Shown here one piece after another: positions 16,394-23,516 of a stretch of DNA of 42,383 bases. The translations under genes were made by a program, and so were the position numbers. The notes beneath the pieces are model-generated. The model had not been told where the DNA came from and searched no databases. It worked only from the letters and a program-made list of their open reading frames with translations. How positions within the stretch are numbered: position 1 is the stretch's first letter; every line of letters begins with the position of its first letter. The DNA comes from DAOQAU01 sp035354275 (GTDB lineage Bacteria; Cyanobacteriota; Vampirovibrionia; Gastranaerophilales; Gastranaerophilaceae), in the NCBI GenBank assembly GCA_035354275.1, contig DAOQAU010000008.1:1-42383 (forward strand), read 5' to 3'.

Positions 16394-17056
16394 TTGAGCA
16401 ATCCGGAAGAAGAAAAAGAGCTGGGGGTAAAAACAGAGTCTGTCTTAACACAAGAAGGCAATGATATAGAATTTGAAGACACAATTGACATAGATAAAAT
16501 TCAACAAAGCCTACAAAAACATCTGGAAGAAGATAAAAAAAACGAAGAAGTCGAACAAGATATTATTCAAGAACAAGAATTCGCTGACGAAGAAATCCAA
16601 CAAACAACAGAAAAAGCAGAACCCGAAATACCTGCAGAAATTGTTTCTTTGCAATCCGAACAAGAACTGCCTAAACTTTTACAAAATGCAACTCCTGAAA
16701 TTGACCCTAATGCAAAAAAATATGTCATATACATAGACCCTGAAAATATTCCTTTTATGGAAAATCTTTCCGTCAGCGAAAGAAAAGACATAATAAACAC
16801 CATTTTAAAAGAACAGGAAGAAACAGTAAGAAAGCAAAAAGCTATAAATCAAAGAAAAGTTTTCATGCGTCATATAATTTTTGCAAGTATCGTGTTTATA
16901 TTCGGTTTTCCTATTTTATTTTTTGTTGTAAATAAATCAATGGAAGCCGTAATGTCAAATTATCAACAGGCAGAAAAGAACTTCAGCACTCTTTATAAAC
17001 AAAAAGGCAAAGTACAACCATTTTCTCCTAAAGCTGCCGAAAAATTCAAATACTAA
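16394..17056 (+). CDS. Single-pass membrane protein with long acidic N-terminal tail, unknown function
   Basis: This 220-aa protein starts from TTG, preceded by GCGAGG with 7-nt spacing and lying downstream of a strong promoter. The earlier in-frame start would precede the promoter. About 150 residues of very acidic, Glu/Gln-rich, probably disordered sequence are followed by a short basic stretch (KQKAINQRKVFMRH). One membrane helix follows (about 160-180, IIFASIVFIFGFPILFFVV), then a short outer segment. Positive-inside reasoning puts the acidic tail in the cytoplasm. No homologous family recognised; it is followed by pgi on the same strand. Confidence 0.7.
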   Translation: MSNPEEEKELGVKTESVLTQEGNDIEFEDTIDIDKIQQSLQKHLEEDKKNEEVEQDIIQEQEFADEEIQQTTEKAEPEIPAEIVSLQSEQELPKLLQNATPEIDPNAKKYVIYIDPENIPFMENLSVSERKDIINTILKEQEETVRKQKAINQRKVFMRHIIFASIVFIFGFPILFFVVNKSMEAVMSNYQQAEKNFSTLYKQKGKVQPFSPKAAEKFKY

Positions 17057-17143
17057 AATTTCTTAACATTCGGAGTATATACTCTTTATTTTTAATTTTG
17101 TGAATAGTACAATTATAGAAAGTAGAGAGAAAAAGGATTTTTG

Positions 17144-18532
17144 ATGCTCAGATTAGACTACAGAAATGCAAGCTCGGGTATTATAGGAAACGAACACGGC
17201 CTTGAAATAGAAAAGGAATTTGAAAATCATAAAGAAAGAATTTCTTCGATAATTTCCGATTTAAACAAAAGAAAAGACAAACCCGGACAATGGCTGCAAT
17301 GGATGAATTTGGGCTACAGCGAAGAGACCATTTGGTATGTAAAAGAATATGCTTCACTTGTAAAAGACAGATTTGAAAATATTTTAGTCTTAGGAATAGG
17401 CGGCTCCGCACTAGGCGGAATTGCACTAACAGAAGCTCTTCTTAAACCTTATTGGAATTTACTTGACAGCGAACAAAGAAATAATTTCCCCAGAATTTTC
17501 TTTTTAGATAATATCGACCCTGACCAAATTGCAGGACTTCTTGAAATTTTGGATTTGCAAAAAACTCTGGTAAATGTAATTACAAAATCCGGTTCAACCG
17601 CCGAGACAATGTCACAATATATGATTGTAAAAGACATAATGGAGCGTGAGCTTGGAGATAATTACAGAAGAAACATCGTTGCAACAACAGATAAAAACAT
17701 GGGAATTCTAAGACAGCTTGCCGATCAGGAAGGTTACAAAACTTTTATAGTTCCCGATGATGTGGGCGGAAGATTTTCTGTTTTCTCGGCTGTGGGGCTT
17801 TTGCCTTTTGCGCTCGTAGGGCTTGATATTGACGAAATTACAAACGGCGTTAAAGATATGGATTTGGCACTTAAAAATACCGATGTTTTTGAAAATATCG
17901 CAGCACAAAACGCTTTAATCCACTACCTTCTTGATACCCAAAAAGGCAAAAATATTTCTGTCATGATGCCTTATTCAAGCAGACTTAAATATATAGCAGA
18001 CTGGTATGTTCAACTTTGGGCAGAATCTTTGGGTAAAGAAACTGACAGAAACGGTGAAAAAATTAACTGCGGTCCGACTCCTGTAAAAGCACTGGGTGCA
18101 ACAGACCAGCACTCGCAAATTCAGCTTTACAACGAAGGCCCCAATGACAAAGTCATAAATTTTGTAAGAGTTGAAGAGTTTGATAATAAGGTGGAAATTC
18201 CCAAAATATTTGAATATACAGGTATCGGATACTTGGGCGGAAAAACAATTAATGACCTGATAAACGCAGAAGCCGATGCAACAAAAGTTGCCTTAAGCGA
18301 TTTTCAAAGACCTAACATTACAATCTCTATCCCTAAAATTAACGGCTATTATATAGCACAACTGCTTTACATGTTTGAAGTCCAAACCGCAATAGCAGGT
18401 GAACTTTATAACATTGATGCTTTCAATCAGCCCGGTGTCGAGCAAGCTAAAAATTATACTTATGCCCTTATGGGAAGAGCGGGTTACGAAGATTCTGCCC
18501 AAACTCTGAAAGAAAAAATGGCAATAATTTAG
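17144..18532 (+). CDS. pgi: Glucose-6-phosphate isomerase
   Basis: This 462-aa protein interconverts glucose-6-phosphate and fructose-6-phosphate in glycolysis and gluconeogenesis. Visible blocks are LGIGGSALGG, VITKSGSTAETM (phosphosugar loop), the signature DDVGGRFSVFSAVGLLP, and KALGATDQHSQIQL near the catalytic His. It is shorter than the roughly 550-aa enterobacterial form, as in archaeal- and cyanobacteria-related short forms. The ATG at 17144 is preferred to the TTG just before it because AAAAGGA sits 6 nt upstream of the ATG. Confidence 0.95.
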   Translation: MLRLDYRNASSGIIGNEHGLEIEKEFENHKERISSIISDLNKRKDKPGQWLQWMNLGYSEETIWYVKEYASLVKDRFENILVLGIGGSALGGIALTEALLKPYWNLLDSEQRNNFPRIFFLDNIDPDQIAGLLEILDLQKTLVNVITKSGSTAETMSQYMIVKDIMERELGDNYRRNIVATTDKNMGILRQLADQEGYKTFIVPDDVGGRFSVFSAVGLLPFALVGLDIDEITNGVKDMDLALKNTDVFENIAAQNALIHYLLDTQKGKNISVMMPYSSRLKYIADWYVQLWAESLGKETDRNGEKINCGPTPVKALGATDQHSQIQLYNEGPNDKVINFVRVEEFDNKVEIPKIFEYTGIGYLGGKTINDLINAEADATKVALSDFQRPNITISIPKINGYYIAQLLYMFEVQTAIAGELYNIDAFNQPGVEQAKNYTYALMGRAGYEDSAQTLKEKMAII

Positions 18533-18616
18533 TTGAAAAGTCGAACAGTCAAATAGTTTATAAGAAGATAAGATGAGTAGATGCGTGGATGCGTGGGTTA
18601 TCCTACTACGCCTCTT

Positions 18617-18660
18617 GGCATCTTCGCCTCTCTATTTACCATTTACTATTTACTATTTAC
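18617..18660 (+). repeat. Composite repeat ending in four TATTTAC heptads
   Basis: GGCATCTTCGCCTCTC followed by TATTTAC CATTTAC TATTTAC TATTTAC (18633-18660). The same composite, with one mismatch in the leader and six heptads, is at 21686-21743. Both lie directly upstream of a TATAAT. Confidence 0.75.
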
Positions 18661-18677
18661 TTTTTTTGCAGTATAAT
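18649..18677 (+). promoter_or_regulatory. Heptad-array promoter of the APC permease
   Basis: TTTACT (18649-18654), provided by the heptad array, lies exactly 17 bp upstream of TATAAT (18672-18677). Transcription would start near 18684, leaving about 54 nt before the permease ATG. Confidence 0.5.
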
Positions 18678-18737
18678 TAGCAAGTGGTAAGTGTAAAATT
18701 GACACTTTTGCTTCGGGGAAAAAATAAAGGAATTAGA

Positions 18738-20096
18738 ATGAGCAATGAATTAAAAAGGACATTAACCCTGACAGATGCTATTTCAATCGTAGCAGGATCT
18801 ATGATTGGATGCGGAATTTTTATAGTGTCGGCAGACATTGCAAGACAAGTGGGCTCTACTTGGCTTTTGCTTTTGGTATGGGCTCTTGCGGGATTTGTTT
18901 CTTTTTGCGGTGCAATAGCTTACGGGGAACTTGCAGCTAACATACCCGATGAAGGCGGACAATACATGTATCTTAAAAAGATATTCAACGATAAACTCGC
19001 TTTTTTATTCGGATGGACTTTATTTTTGGTAATTCAAGCAGGCTCTATCGCTGCAATTTGTGTTGCGTTTGCAAAATTTACGGGAATTTTAACCCCTTTG
19101 ATAAGCTCTCATGTAGCCTTATTTCACTTAGGACCGATTGCTATAACTTCTCAAAAACTTTTTGCAATGGCAACTGTTCTTTTGCTTACCTTTGTTAATT
19201 CAAGAGGGATAGAATACGGAGTAATTACTCAAAACTTGTTTACGGTCACAAAAATTTTATCTCTTATAGGAATTATTTTGTGCGGTATCTTTTTCGGAAT
19301 GAATTGGAGTGTAATACACGCCAATTTTGCAACCTCAACTTTCAGCTTCCATTTTAGCGATATAGCAAAAATTTCCACCGCAACAGTAGGTGCGCTTTTT
19401 GCATCAATAACCTGGAATAACGTAACATTTATTGCGGGCGAAATCAAAGAACCCGAAAAAAACGTTAAAAAATCTCTTGCTTACGGGGTAGGGCTGGTTG
19501 TTATACTTTACTTTCTTATAAACGTAATTTATGTTTCTTCAATTCCTTTAAATATGATTCAAAATGCTCCGGAAGACATTGTTGCAGCAGCAACAATGGG
19601 TGCAATTTTTGGAAGCATCGGAAAACATTTAATTGCGATAGTAATCATGATTTCTGCTTTCGGGTGCGCCAACGGAATGATTCTTGCAGGCGCAAGGGTT
19701 TATTATCAAATGGCAAAAGACAGATTATTTTTCAGAAGTCTTGCCGTTATCAACCGCCAAACAAGAGTCCCTGTTAATTCGCTTTGGCTTCAATGCGCTT
19801 GGATTTGTACTCTTATAGTTTGGGGAAATTACACAAAACTTTTGGATTTTGTAATTTTTGCCTCACTGATTTTTTATATAATCACAATGATAGGAATTTT
19901 TGTTTACAGAAAACAACACCCCGATGAAGACAAAACTTTGGTAGTTAATAATTTCTTCCCCTTAGCCTTTATAATAATTTCAACTTACATAGTAATTTGT
20001 TTGGCTATGTACAAACCGCTTTATACCCTTCCCGGATTTTTGATAACTCTGGCTGGTCTGCCGGTTTATTTCCTATGGAAAAGGGCGAAGAAGTAA
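18738..20096 (+). CDS. Amino acid permease, APC superfamily
   Basis: This 452-aa polytopic protein has about 12 membrane helices. The first carries SIVAGSMIGCGIFIVSADIARQVGS, the unwound substrate-binding GSMIGxGIF segment of APC transporters. A later helix has the TWNNVTFIAGEIKEPEKNVKKSL motif of the LAT/SteT-like amino-acid exchanger branch. Substrate cannot be assigned. The start at 18738 is chosen because AAAGGA lies 7 nt upstream; the longer frame begins at the predicted transcription start and lacks a ribosome site. Confidence 0.9.
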   Translation: MSNELKRTLTLTDAISIVAGSMIGCGIFIVSADIARQVGSTWLLLLVWALAGFVSFCGAIAYGELAANIPDEGGQYMYLKKIFNDKLAFLFGWTLFLVIQAGSIAAICVAFAKFTGILTPLISSHVALFHLGPIAITSQKLFAMATVLLLTFVNSRGIEYGVITQNLFTVTKILSLIGIILCGIFFGMNWSVIHANFATSTFSFHFSDIAKISTATVGALFASITWNNVTFIAGEIKEPEKNVKKSLAYGVGLVVILYFLINVIYVSSIPLNMIQNAPEDIVAAATMGAIFGSIGKHLIAIVIMISAFGCANGMILAGARVYYQMAKDRLFFRSLAVINRQTRVPVNSLWLQCAWICTLIVWGNYTKLLDFVIFASLIFYIITMIGIFVYRKQHPDEDKTLVVNNFFPLAFIIISTYIVICLAMYKPLYTLPGFLITLAGLPVYFLWKRAKK

Positions 20097-20112
20097 AAGT
20101 ATATTAATTTAT

Positions 20113-20265
20113 TTATAATTTTAGATGTTGTTTAATATTATCAACATCCTGTTTTATTTCTCTGATGTTATAAATCAAGTCCCTTATTGCCTCGCACAGG
20201 TCAGAACCCACTGACATTAAAATGTCTATATCATCAAATGTTAAAGTTTCTTTTTCTTCTTCCAT
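20113..20265 (-). CDS. 50-aa small protein, unknown function
   Basis: The ORF encodes MEEEKETLTFDDIDILMSVG, then a segment with LCEAIRDLIYNIREIKQDVDNI that could form an amphipathic helix or short coiled coil. AAAAGGA precedes the ATG and a near-consensus promoter lies upstream, so it is probably expressed. It diverges from the XRE regulator at 20364. No homologue recognised. Confidence 0.6.
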   Translation of the reverse strand: MEEEKETLTFDDIDILMSVGSDLCEAIRDLIYNIREIKQDVDNIKQHLKL

Positions 20266-20296
20266 ATTTATTTTCCTTTTTGATTAATTTATAAAA

Positions 20297-20327
20297 ATAA
20301 TATACCATATTAGCACGATTGTCAATC
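20297..20327 (-). promoter_or_regulatory. Strong promoter of the 50-aa gene with palindromic operator over the -35
   Basis: On the minus strand: consensus TTGACA (opposite 20320-20325), 17-bp spacer, TATTAT (opposite 20297-20302). The palindrome GATTG-T-CAATC (20317-20327) covers the -35 box, a likely operator for the divergently encoded XRE protein. Confidence 0.65.
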
Positions 20328-20363
20328 TTGGCATTATCCTGTTAATTCCTTCACAGTATTAGT

Positions 20364-20573
20364 ATGAATAAAAAAGTTAAGAACAAATTAGCAAATAATA
20401 TTAAAAAACTCAGAAAAGAAAAGAGGATTTCGCAGGAATCTTTGTCTTTGGAGTTGGATTTTGATGTTTCTTATATCGGAAAAGTCGAAAATGAAAAAAT
20501 GAATATTTCGATAGATAGAATAATTAAAATTGCTGATTTTTTTGAGGTTAACTTTGAAGATTTGTTTAAATAA
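20364..20573 (+). CDS. Small XRE-family (Cro/CI-type) HTH regulator
   Basis: This 69-aa protein is essentially one helix-turn-helix domain: LANNIKKLRKEKRISQESLSLELDFDVSYIGKVENEKMNISIDRIIKIADFFEVNFEDLF. It has the classic RISQ...LA...IS.IE layout. No ribosome site is apparent before the ATG. A palindrome in the divergent promoter region is a plausible binding site. Immediately after its stop begins the 74-bp inverted repeat at 20577. Confidence 0.88.
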   Translation: MNKKVKNKLANNIKKLRKEKRISQESLSLELDFDVSYIGKVENEKMNISIDRIIKIADFFEVNFEDLFK

Positions 20574-20576
20574 AAT

Positions 20577-20650
20577 TTTTCTTTCGGTACTTTTTGGTTG
20601 GGGCCCGCCATTTTGATTAATTATCAAAATGGAAGGGATAAAAGTACCAC
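20577..20650 (+). repeat. Left 74-bp terminal inverted repeat of a 668-bp palindromic element
   Basis: Begins TTTTCTTTCGGTACTTTT and ends AAAAGTACCAC. It is itself palindromic: an outer stem GGTACTTTT/AAAAGTACC and an inner stem CCATTTTGAT/ATCAAAATGG with loop TAATT. It is the reverse complement of 21171-21244 at 70 of 74 positions. Confidence 0.9.
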
Positions 20651-21170
20651 AAAAAGCCACCCCCTGCTGCTCATTTTTAAATTTGAGTACGGCTCATTAC
20701 ATTGAAAATCCTCAACTCGCTATGCTCAAACAATCGGATTTTCGGGCATTACATTTCGCCTACTCAAACTAAAAGAACTCGCTAAAGGGGGAAAGGGGGG
20801 CATTGTATAACTTCAAATAGCCACTTATTTTCCGACCATATCGGAGTGAGCAATTATTACTTCTTACTCACTCGCCTTAAACGGCGTTACGTGCGAAAAA
20901 ATGTGATTTTTCGCACTTCAGCCTCGGCTCGTTCGCGCTTAACGAAACAACTGCAAAGCGAGTGTGTTTGAGTGCCGAAGGCACGAGTTCGCGAGCTTGA
21001 GTTGAGTTTAGTAATAATTAGCGAACGCAGATAGGCCGTGGCTTTGCCTTCTTTTCAAGGCGAGATTAGATCCCGCAACAGGTGCGGGATGACAAATCGA
21101 GCCGTAGAAAATGGCGACACGGAACAACAAAAATATTCCGCTTAATATGTTTGTTTGCAATAGTGGCTAT
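20651..21170. other. Non-coding interior of the palindromic element
   Basis: There is no supported ORF. It contains several hairpins: TCCGACCATATCGGA (20831-20845, with a 25-bp match to 32451-32475), GTGCGAAAAA/TTTTTCGCAC (near 20900-20925), GTGCCGAAGGCAC, and ATCCCGC/GCGGGAT (near 21070-21090). Base composition looks more GC-rich than neighbouring genes. There is no transposase and no obvious remnant of one. Confidence 0.7.
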
Positions 21171-21244
21171 GTGGTACTTTTATCCCTTCCCTTTTGATAC
21201 TTAATCAAAAGGGTGGGCCCCAACCAAAAAGTACCGAAAGAAAA
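21171..21244 (-). repeat. Right 74-bp terminal inverted repeat of the palindromic element
   Basis: Reverse complement of 20577-20650 with four differences. Two of them change an A-T pair of the inner hairpin into a C-G pair (CCCTTTTGAT/ATCAAAAGGG), one is in the loop, and one is between the stems. Confidence 0.9.
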
Positions 21245-21600
21245 AAGTATATTTATATTAATAACAGCTTTTTTTGCGGAAAAATTATTAAAAATTTTCC
21301 GCTCTACCTGCATGCGCTGCGCTCGCATTAAACGGCAACGCTCTCAACAAAATCGGAAAGCGTCGTTTCCGATTATTGTTGTTCGACTCTCACTTCGTTC
21401 GTGCCTCTGCTCGCTTGCAAAAAAAAGCTATGAACTTTAGGGGTGCATAGCTGTTGATTAGGGATATGTGTATCGTTGTCTCTAAGGAGTATCGATTTAA
21501 TAGGTTTATATTAGCAATTTATTTCTTTAATTAAATCATACATTTTTACGATTTAATTCCATATAAAGCCTCTTCAAATCCTCCAATCTTATGGGGTAAA
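21245..21600. other. Non-coding, hairpin-rich stretch
   Basis: An outer inverted repeat AGCTTTTTTTGC (21266-21277) / GCAAAAAAAAGCT (21417-21429) encloses GGAAAAATTATTAAAAATTTTCC and AATCGGAAAGCGTCGTTTCCGATT. From 21430 to 21600 I see no gene or RNA. Confidence 0.55.
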
Positions 21601-21685
21601 TAAGTGGACGGCTAAAAGATGCAAAGAGGCAAAGACACAAAGAAAAGCTGCAAAATATAGAAAAAACTATGCATCTATGTATCCA

Positions 21686-21743
21686 GGCATCTTTGCCTCT
21701 CTATTTACTATTTACTATTTACTATTTACCATTTACTATTTAC
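21686..21743 (+). repeat. Composite repeat with six TATTTAC heptads
   Basis: GGCATCTTTGCCTCTC, then six heptads (TATTTAC x4, CATTTAC, TATTTAC; 21702-21743). A second copy of the composite with four heptads is at 18617-18660. A preceding GATGCAAAGAGGCAAAG (about 21618) is a partial inverted copy of the leader. Confidence 0.8.
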
Positions 21744-21752
21744 TGCTATAAT
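21725..21752 (+). promoter_or_regulatory. Heptad-array promoter of the HTH/zinc-ribbon gene
   Basis: TTTACC (21725-21730, inside the array), 16-bp spacer, TGC-TATAAT (21747-21752; extended -10), then GGTTTT and the ATG at 21759. The transcript would start at or within a base or two of the ATG. Confidence 0.55.
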
Positions 21753-21758
21753 GGTTTT

Positions 21759-22169
21759 ATGGAAAAAACATCTTTAGCGCAGTTTGTGCAGGAAAAAAGA
21801 GAAAATTTGGGATTATCCGTAAAAGGATTGGCAAAAAAATGCCACCTTAATTTGGACTTGATTGAAAAAATCGAAGCCGGAGAAGAGCTCTTTTTATCCA
21901 CGACGGTAAGACAAAACCTTGCCAAAGTGCTTAAGTGCGAGCCTGCAGAAATTAAAGAACTTGAAAAGGATTTTGAAAACAAATTTGTTTCTCAAGAAAT
22001 TATTGATGAATTAAAAGAAAACATTTTAGCCGGCAAGACTGATTTGACATGCCCAAATTGCGGCTCAAATTTAATAACAAGAATTGCAAAATTATATGAT
22101 TTGGAAGACAACCTCATGCTACACCCTAAAGCAAGATGCTCAAAGTGTGTTTTTCAAATTAAAAATTAA
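21759..22169 (+). CDS. HTH (XRE-like) plus zinc-ribbon protein
   Basis: This 136-aa protein has an N-terminal helix-turn-helix (FVQEKRENLGLSVKGLAKKCHLNLDLIEKIEAGEELFLS). A C-terminal CPNCGSNLITR...ARCSKC zinc ribbon (about 107-133) follows. Such proteins usually bind DNA or RNA, but the target is unknown. The start at 21759 is chosen because upstream in-frame codons read through the heptad array and a TATAAT ends 6 nt before this ATG. A bidirectional terminator follows. Confidence 0.75.
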   Translation: MEKTSLAQFVQEKRENLGLSVKGLAKKCHLNLDLIEKIEAGEELFLSTTVRQNLAKVLKCEPAEIKELEKDFENKFVSQEIIDELKENILAGKTDLTCPNCGSNLITRIAKLYDLEDNLMLHPKARCSKCVFQIKN

Positions 22170-22182
22170 GGGTAAATGACTT

Positions 22183-22218
22183 AAAAGGTGCCGAGTTTTA
22201 AAAAACTCGGCACCTTTT
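22183..22218. terminator. Bidirectional intrinsic terminator
   Basis: A perfect 17-bp stem AAAAGGTGCCGAGTTTT / AAAACTCGGCACCTTTT with A- and T-rich flanks lies between the convergent HTH/zinc-ribbon and rplT genes. It can terminate both. Confidence 0.93.
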
Positions 22219-22238
22219 ATTTGATATTTCTTCACATT

Positions 22239-22589
22239 TTAAGCCGAAGCTTTTGCGGCTTCAACCAAAACACTGAAAGCCTCTTTATCATTAACAGCCA
22301 TATCGGCAAGCATTTTTCTGTTAACGATGATGTTTGCCTTTTTGCAGGCGTTAACAAATCTTGAATAGCTCATGCCTTGTTCTCTGACTGCTGCGTTAAT
22401 TCTTACAATCCAGAGTCTTCTCATGTTTCTTTTCAGAACCCGTCTGTCTCTGTATTGGTATTTAAGTGCTTTCATAACGGCACAGTTTGCAACTTTAAAT
22501 ATTCTGCTTCTTGCGCCTATAAAACCTTTTGCCAGTTTAAGTATTTTTTTATGTCTTTTACGACTAACGTTTCCGCGTTTTACTCTCAT
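22239..22589 (-). CDS. rplT: 50S ribosomal protein L20
   Basis: This 116-aa protein has the L20 signature MRVKRGNVSRKRHKKILKLAKGFIGARSRIFKVA and RDRRVLKRNMRRLWIVRINAAVR. It binds 23S rRNA early in 50S assembly and in many bacteria represses its own operon through the leader RNA. AGGTAGGTG precedes the ATG, 7 nt after rpmI. Confidence 0.98.
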   Translation of the reverse strand: MRVKRGNVSRKRHKKILKLAKGFIGARSRIFKVANCAVMKALKYQYRDRRVLKRNMRRLWIVRINAAVREQGMSYSRFVNACKKANIIVNRKMLADMAVNDKEAFSVLVEAAKASA

Positions 22590-22596
22590 AATTCAC

Positions 22597-22806
22597 CTAC
22601 CTTGCATACTTCTTGTACGGTAACTGTTTTGATACCAAATCCACATGTGTTTCTGATATCTCTTCCATACCGGAAATTCTTCTTTTTCTGGTGGAACTTT
22701 TGTTTGCAAGAAGGTGACCTATACCGGCGTGTCTTCTCAAGATTTTGCCGTTAGCGGTAACTTTATAGCGTTTCGCTCCGGACTTGTGTGTTTTCATTTT
22801 TGGCAT
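22597..22806 (-). CDS. rpmI: 50S ribosomal protein L35
   Basis: This 69-aa basic protein, MPKMKTHKSGAKRYKVTANGKILRRHAGIGHLL, is the L35 signature. AAGGAG precedes the ATG. infC, which usually begins this operon, is not upstream; hisB is. The leader has a terminator with a competing repeat. Confidence 0.97.
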   Translation of the reverse strand: MPKMKTHKSGAKRYKVTANGKILRRHAGIGHLLANKSSTRKRRISGMEEISETHVDLVSKQLPYKKYAR

Positions 22807-22838
22807 TTTCTTTTCTCCTTTATTTTAAAGTTAAGTAC

Positions 22839-22893
22839 AAAAAAGATTATGGTAGCCAATACCATAAAACTTTCGGCTTTGTTTTACCATAAT
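22839..22893 (-). promoter_or_regulatory. Possible attenuator in the hisB-rpmI gap
   Basis: On the minus strand: ATTATGGTA (opposite 22885-22893), then TTATGGTA-TTGGC-TACCATAA (opposite 22847-22867) followed by TCTTTTTT (down to 22839). The 3' arm can pair with either upstream copy, which is the layout of a terminator with an alternative hairpin. Only about 33 nt separate it from rpmI. It may also simply end hisB. Confidence 0.55.
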
Positions 22894-22931
22894 ATCAAAT
22901 CAAAACTCACATGCAAGCATTTAATTAAGTT

Positions 22932-23516
22932 TTATAATATTCCTTTGGTAGAAGGAATGGAATCTTTGTTTTTTTCATCAAAAGAACACGCCTGCCTGAG
23001 TGCTCTTGCAAAAGACTTGAAAACGGATTCTATTATGTGATGGGTATCTGTGCCTTCAAGAAGTTTTATATGAATGGTGGATAAACTTGCCTGAGCAAAA
23101 CTGTTAAAAAAGTGCGGCAGAAGAACAGTTTCAAAATCGGAAGTTTTTTCATCTTTGATTTCGACATCGACATTAGAAAAAGCCCTTCCGCTCAAATCAA
23201 TAACAGCAAGACAAAGTGCTTCATCCATAGGCAGAACAAAGCTTCCGTAACGAACTATGCCTTTTTTATCGGCAAGAGCTTCTTTAAAAGCTTCACCCAA
23301 GGTAAGCGCAACATCTTCTATCACGTGGTGATTATCTTTGTCGTGGGATTTAACATCTATTTTTAAGTCAAATCCGCCGTGTGCTGCAAATTGTTCGAGC
23401 ATGTGGGTGAAAAATTTTATCGGCGTAGAAATTTCCATTTTTCCTTTACCGTCGATATTAAGTTCGATTTTAACTTCGGTTTCGTTTGTTTTTCTTGTTT
23501 TAGTGCTTTTGCGCAT
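22932..23516 (-). CDS. hisB: Imidazoleglycerol-phosphate dehydratase
   Basis: This 194-aa single-domain IGPD converts imidazoleglycerol phosphate to imidazoleacetol phosphate (histidine step 6). Visible metal-site blocks are FFTHMLEQFAAHGGFDL, DNHHVIEDVALTLGEA, LPHFFNSFAQAS and GTDTHHIIESVFKSFARALRQA. The phosphatase half seen in enterobacterial HisB is absent; a HAD domain is instead fused to HisC just upstream. The start overlaps the end of that gene by 17 bp, with GAAGG as ribosome site. Confidence 0.96.
   Translation of the reverse strand: MRKSTKTRKTNETEVKIELNIDGKGKMEISTPIKFFTHMLEQFAAHGGFDLKIDVKSHDKDNHHVIEDVALTLGEAFKEALADKKGIVRYGSFVLPMDEALCLAVIDLSGRAFSNVDVEIKDEKTSDFETVLLPHFFNSFAQASLSTIHIKLLEGTDTHHIIESVFKSFARALRQACSFDEKNKDSIPSTKGIL

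Noticed and set aside
21213..21440. 75-aa ORF after the right inverted repeat
   Set aside because: No ribosome site, frame crosses several palindromes, and no protein-like pattern.
18617..21743. Heptad arrays as a CRISPR array
   Set aside because: Units are 7 bp with no spacers, and no cas genes are present.
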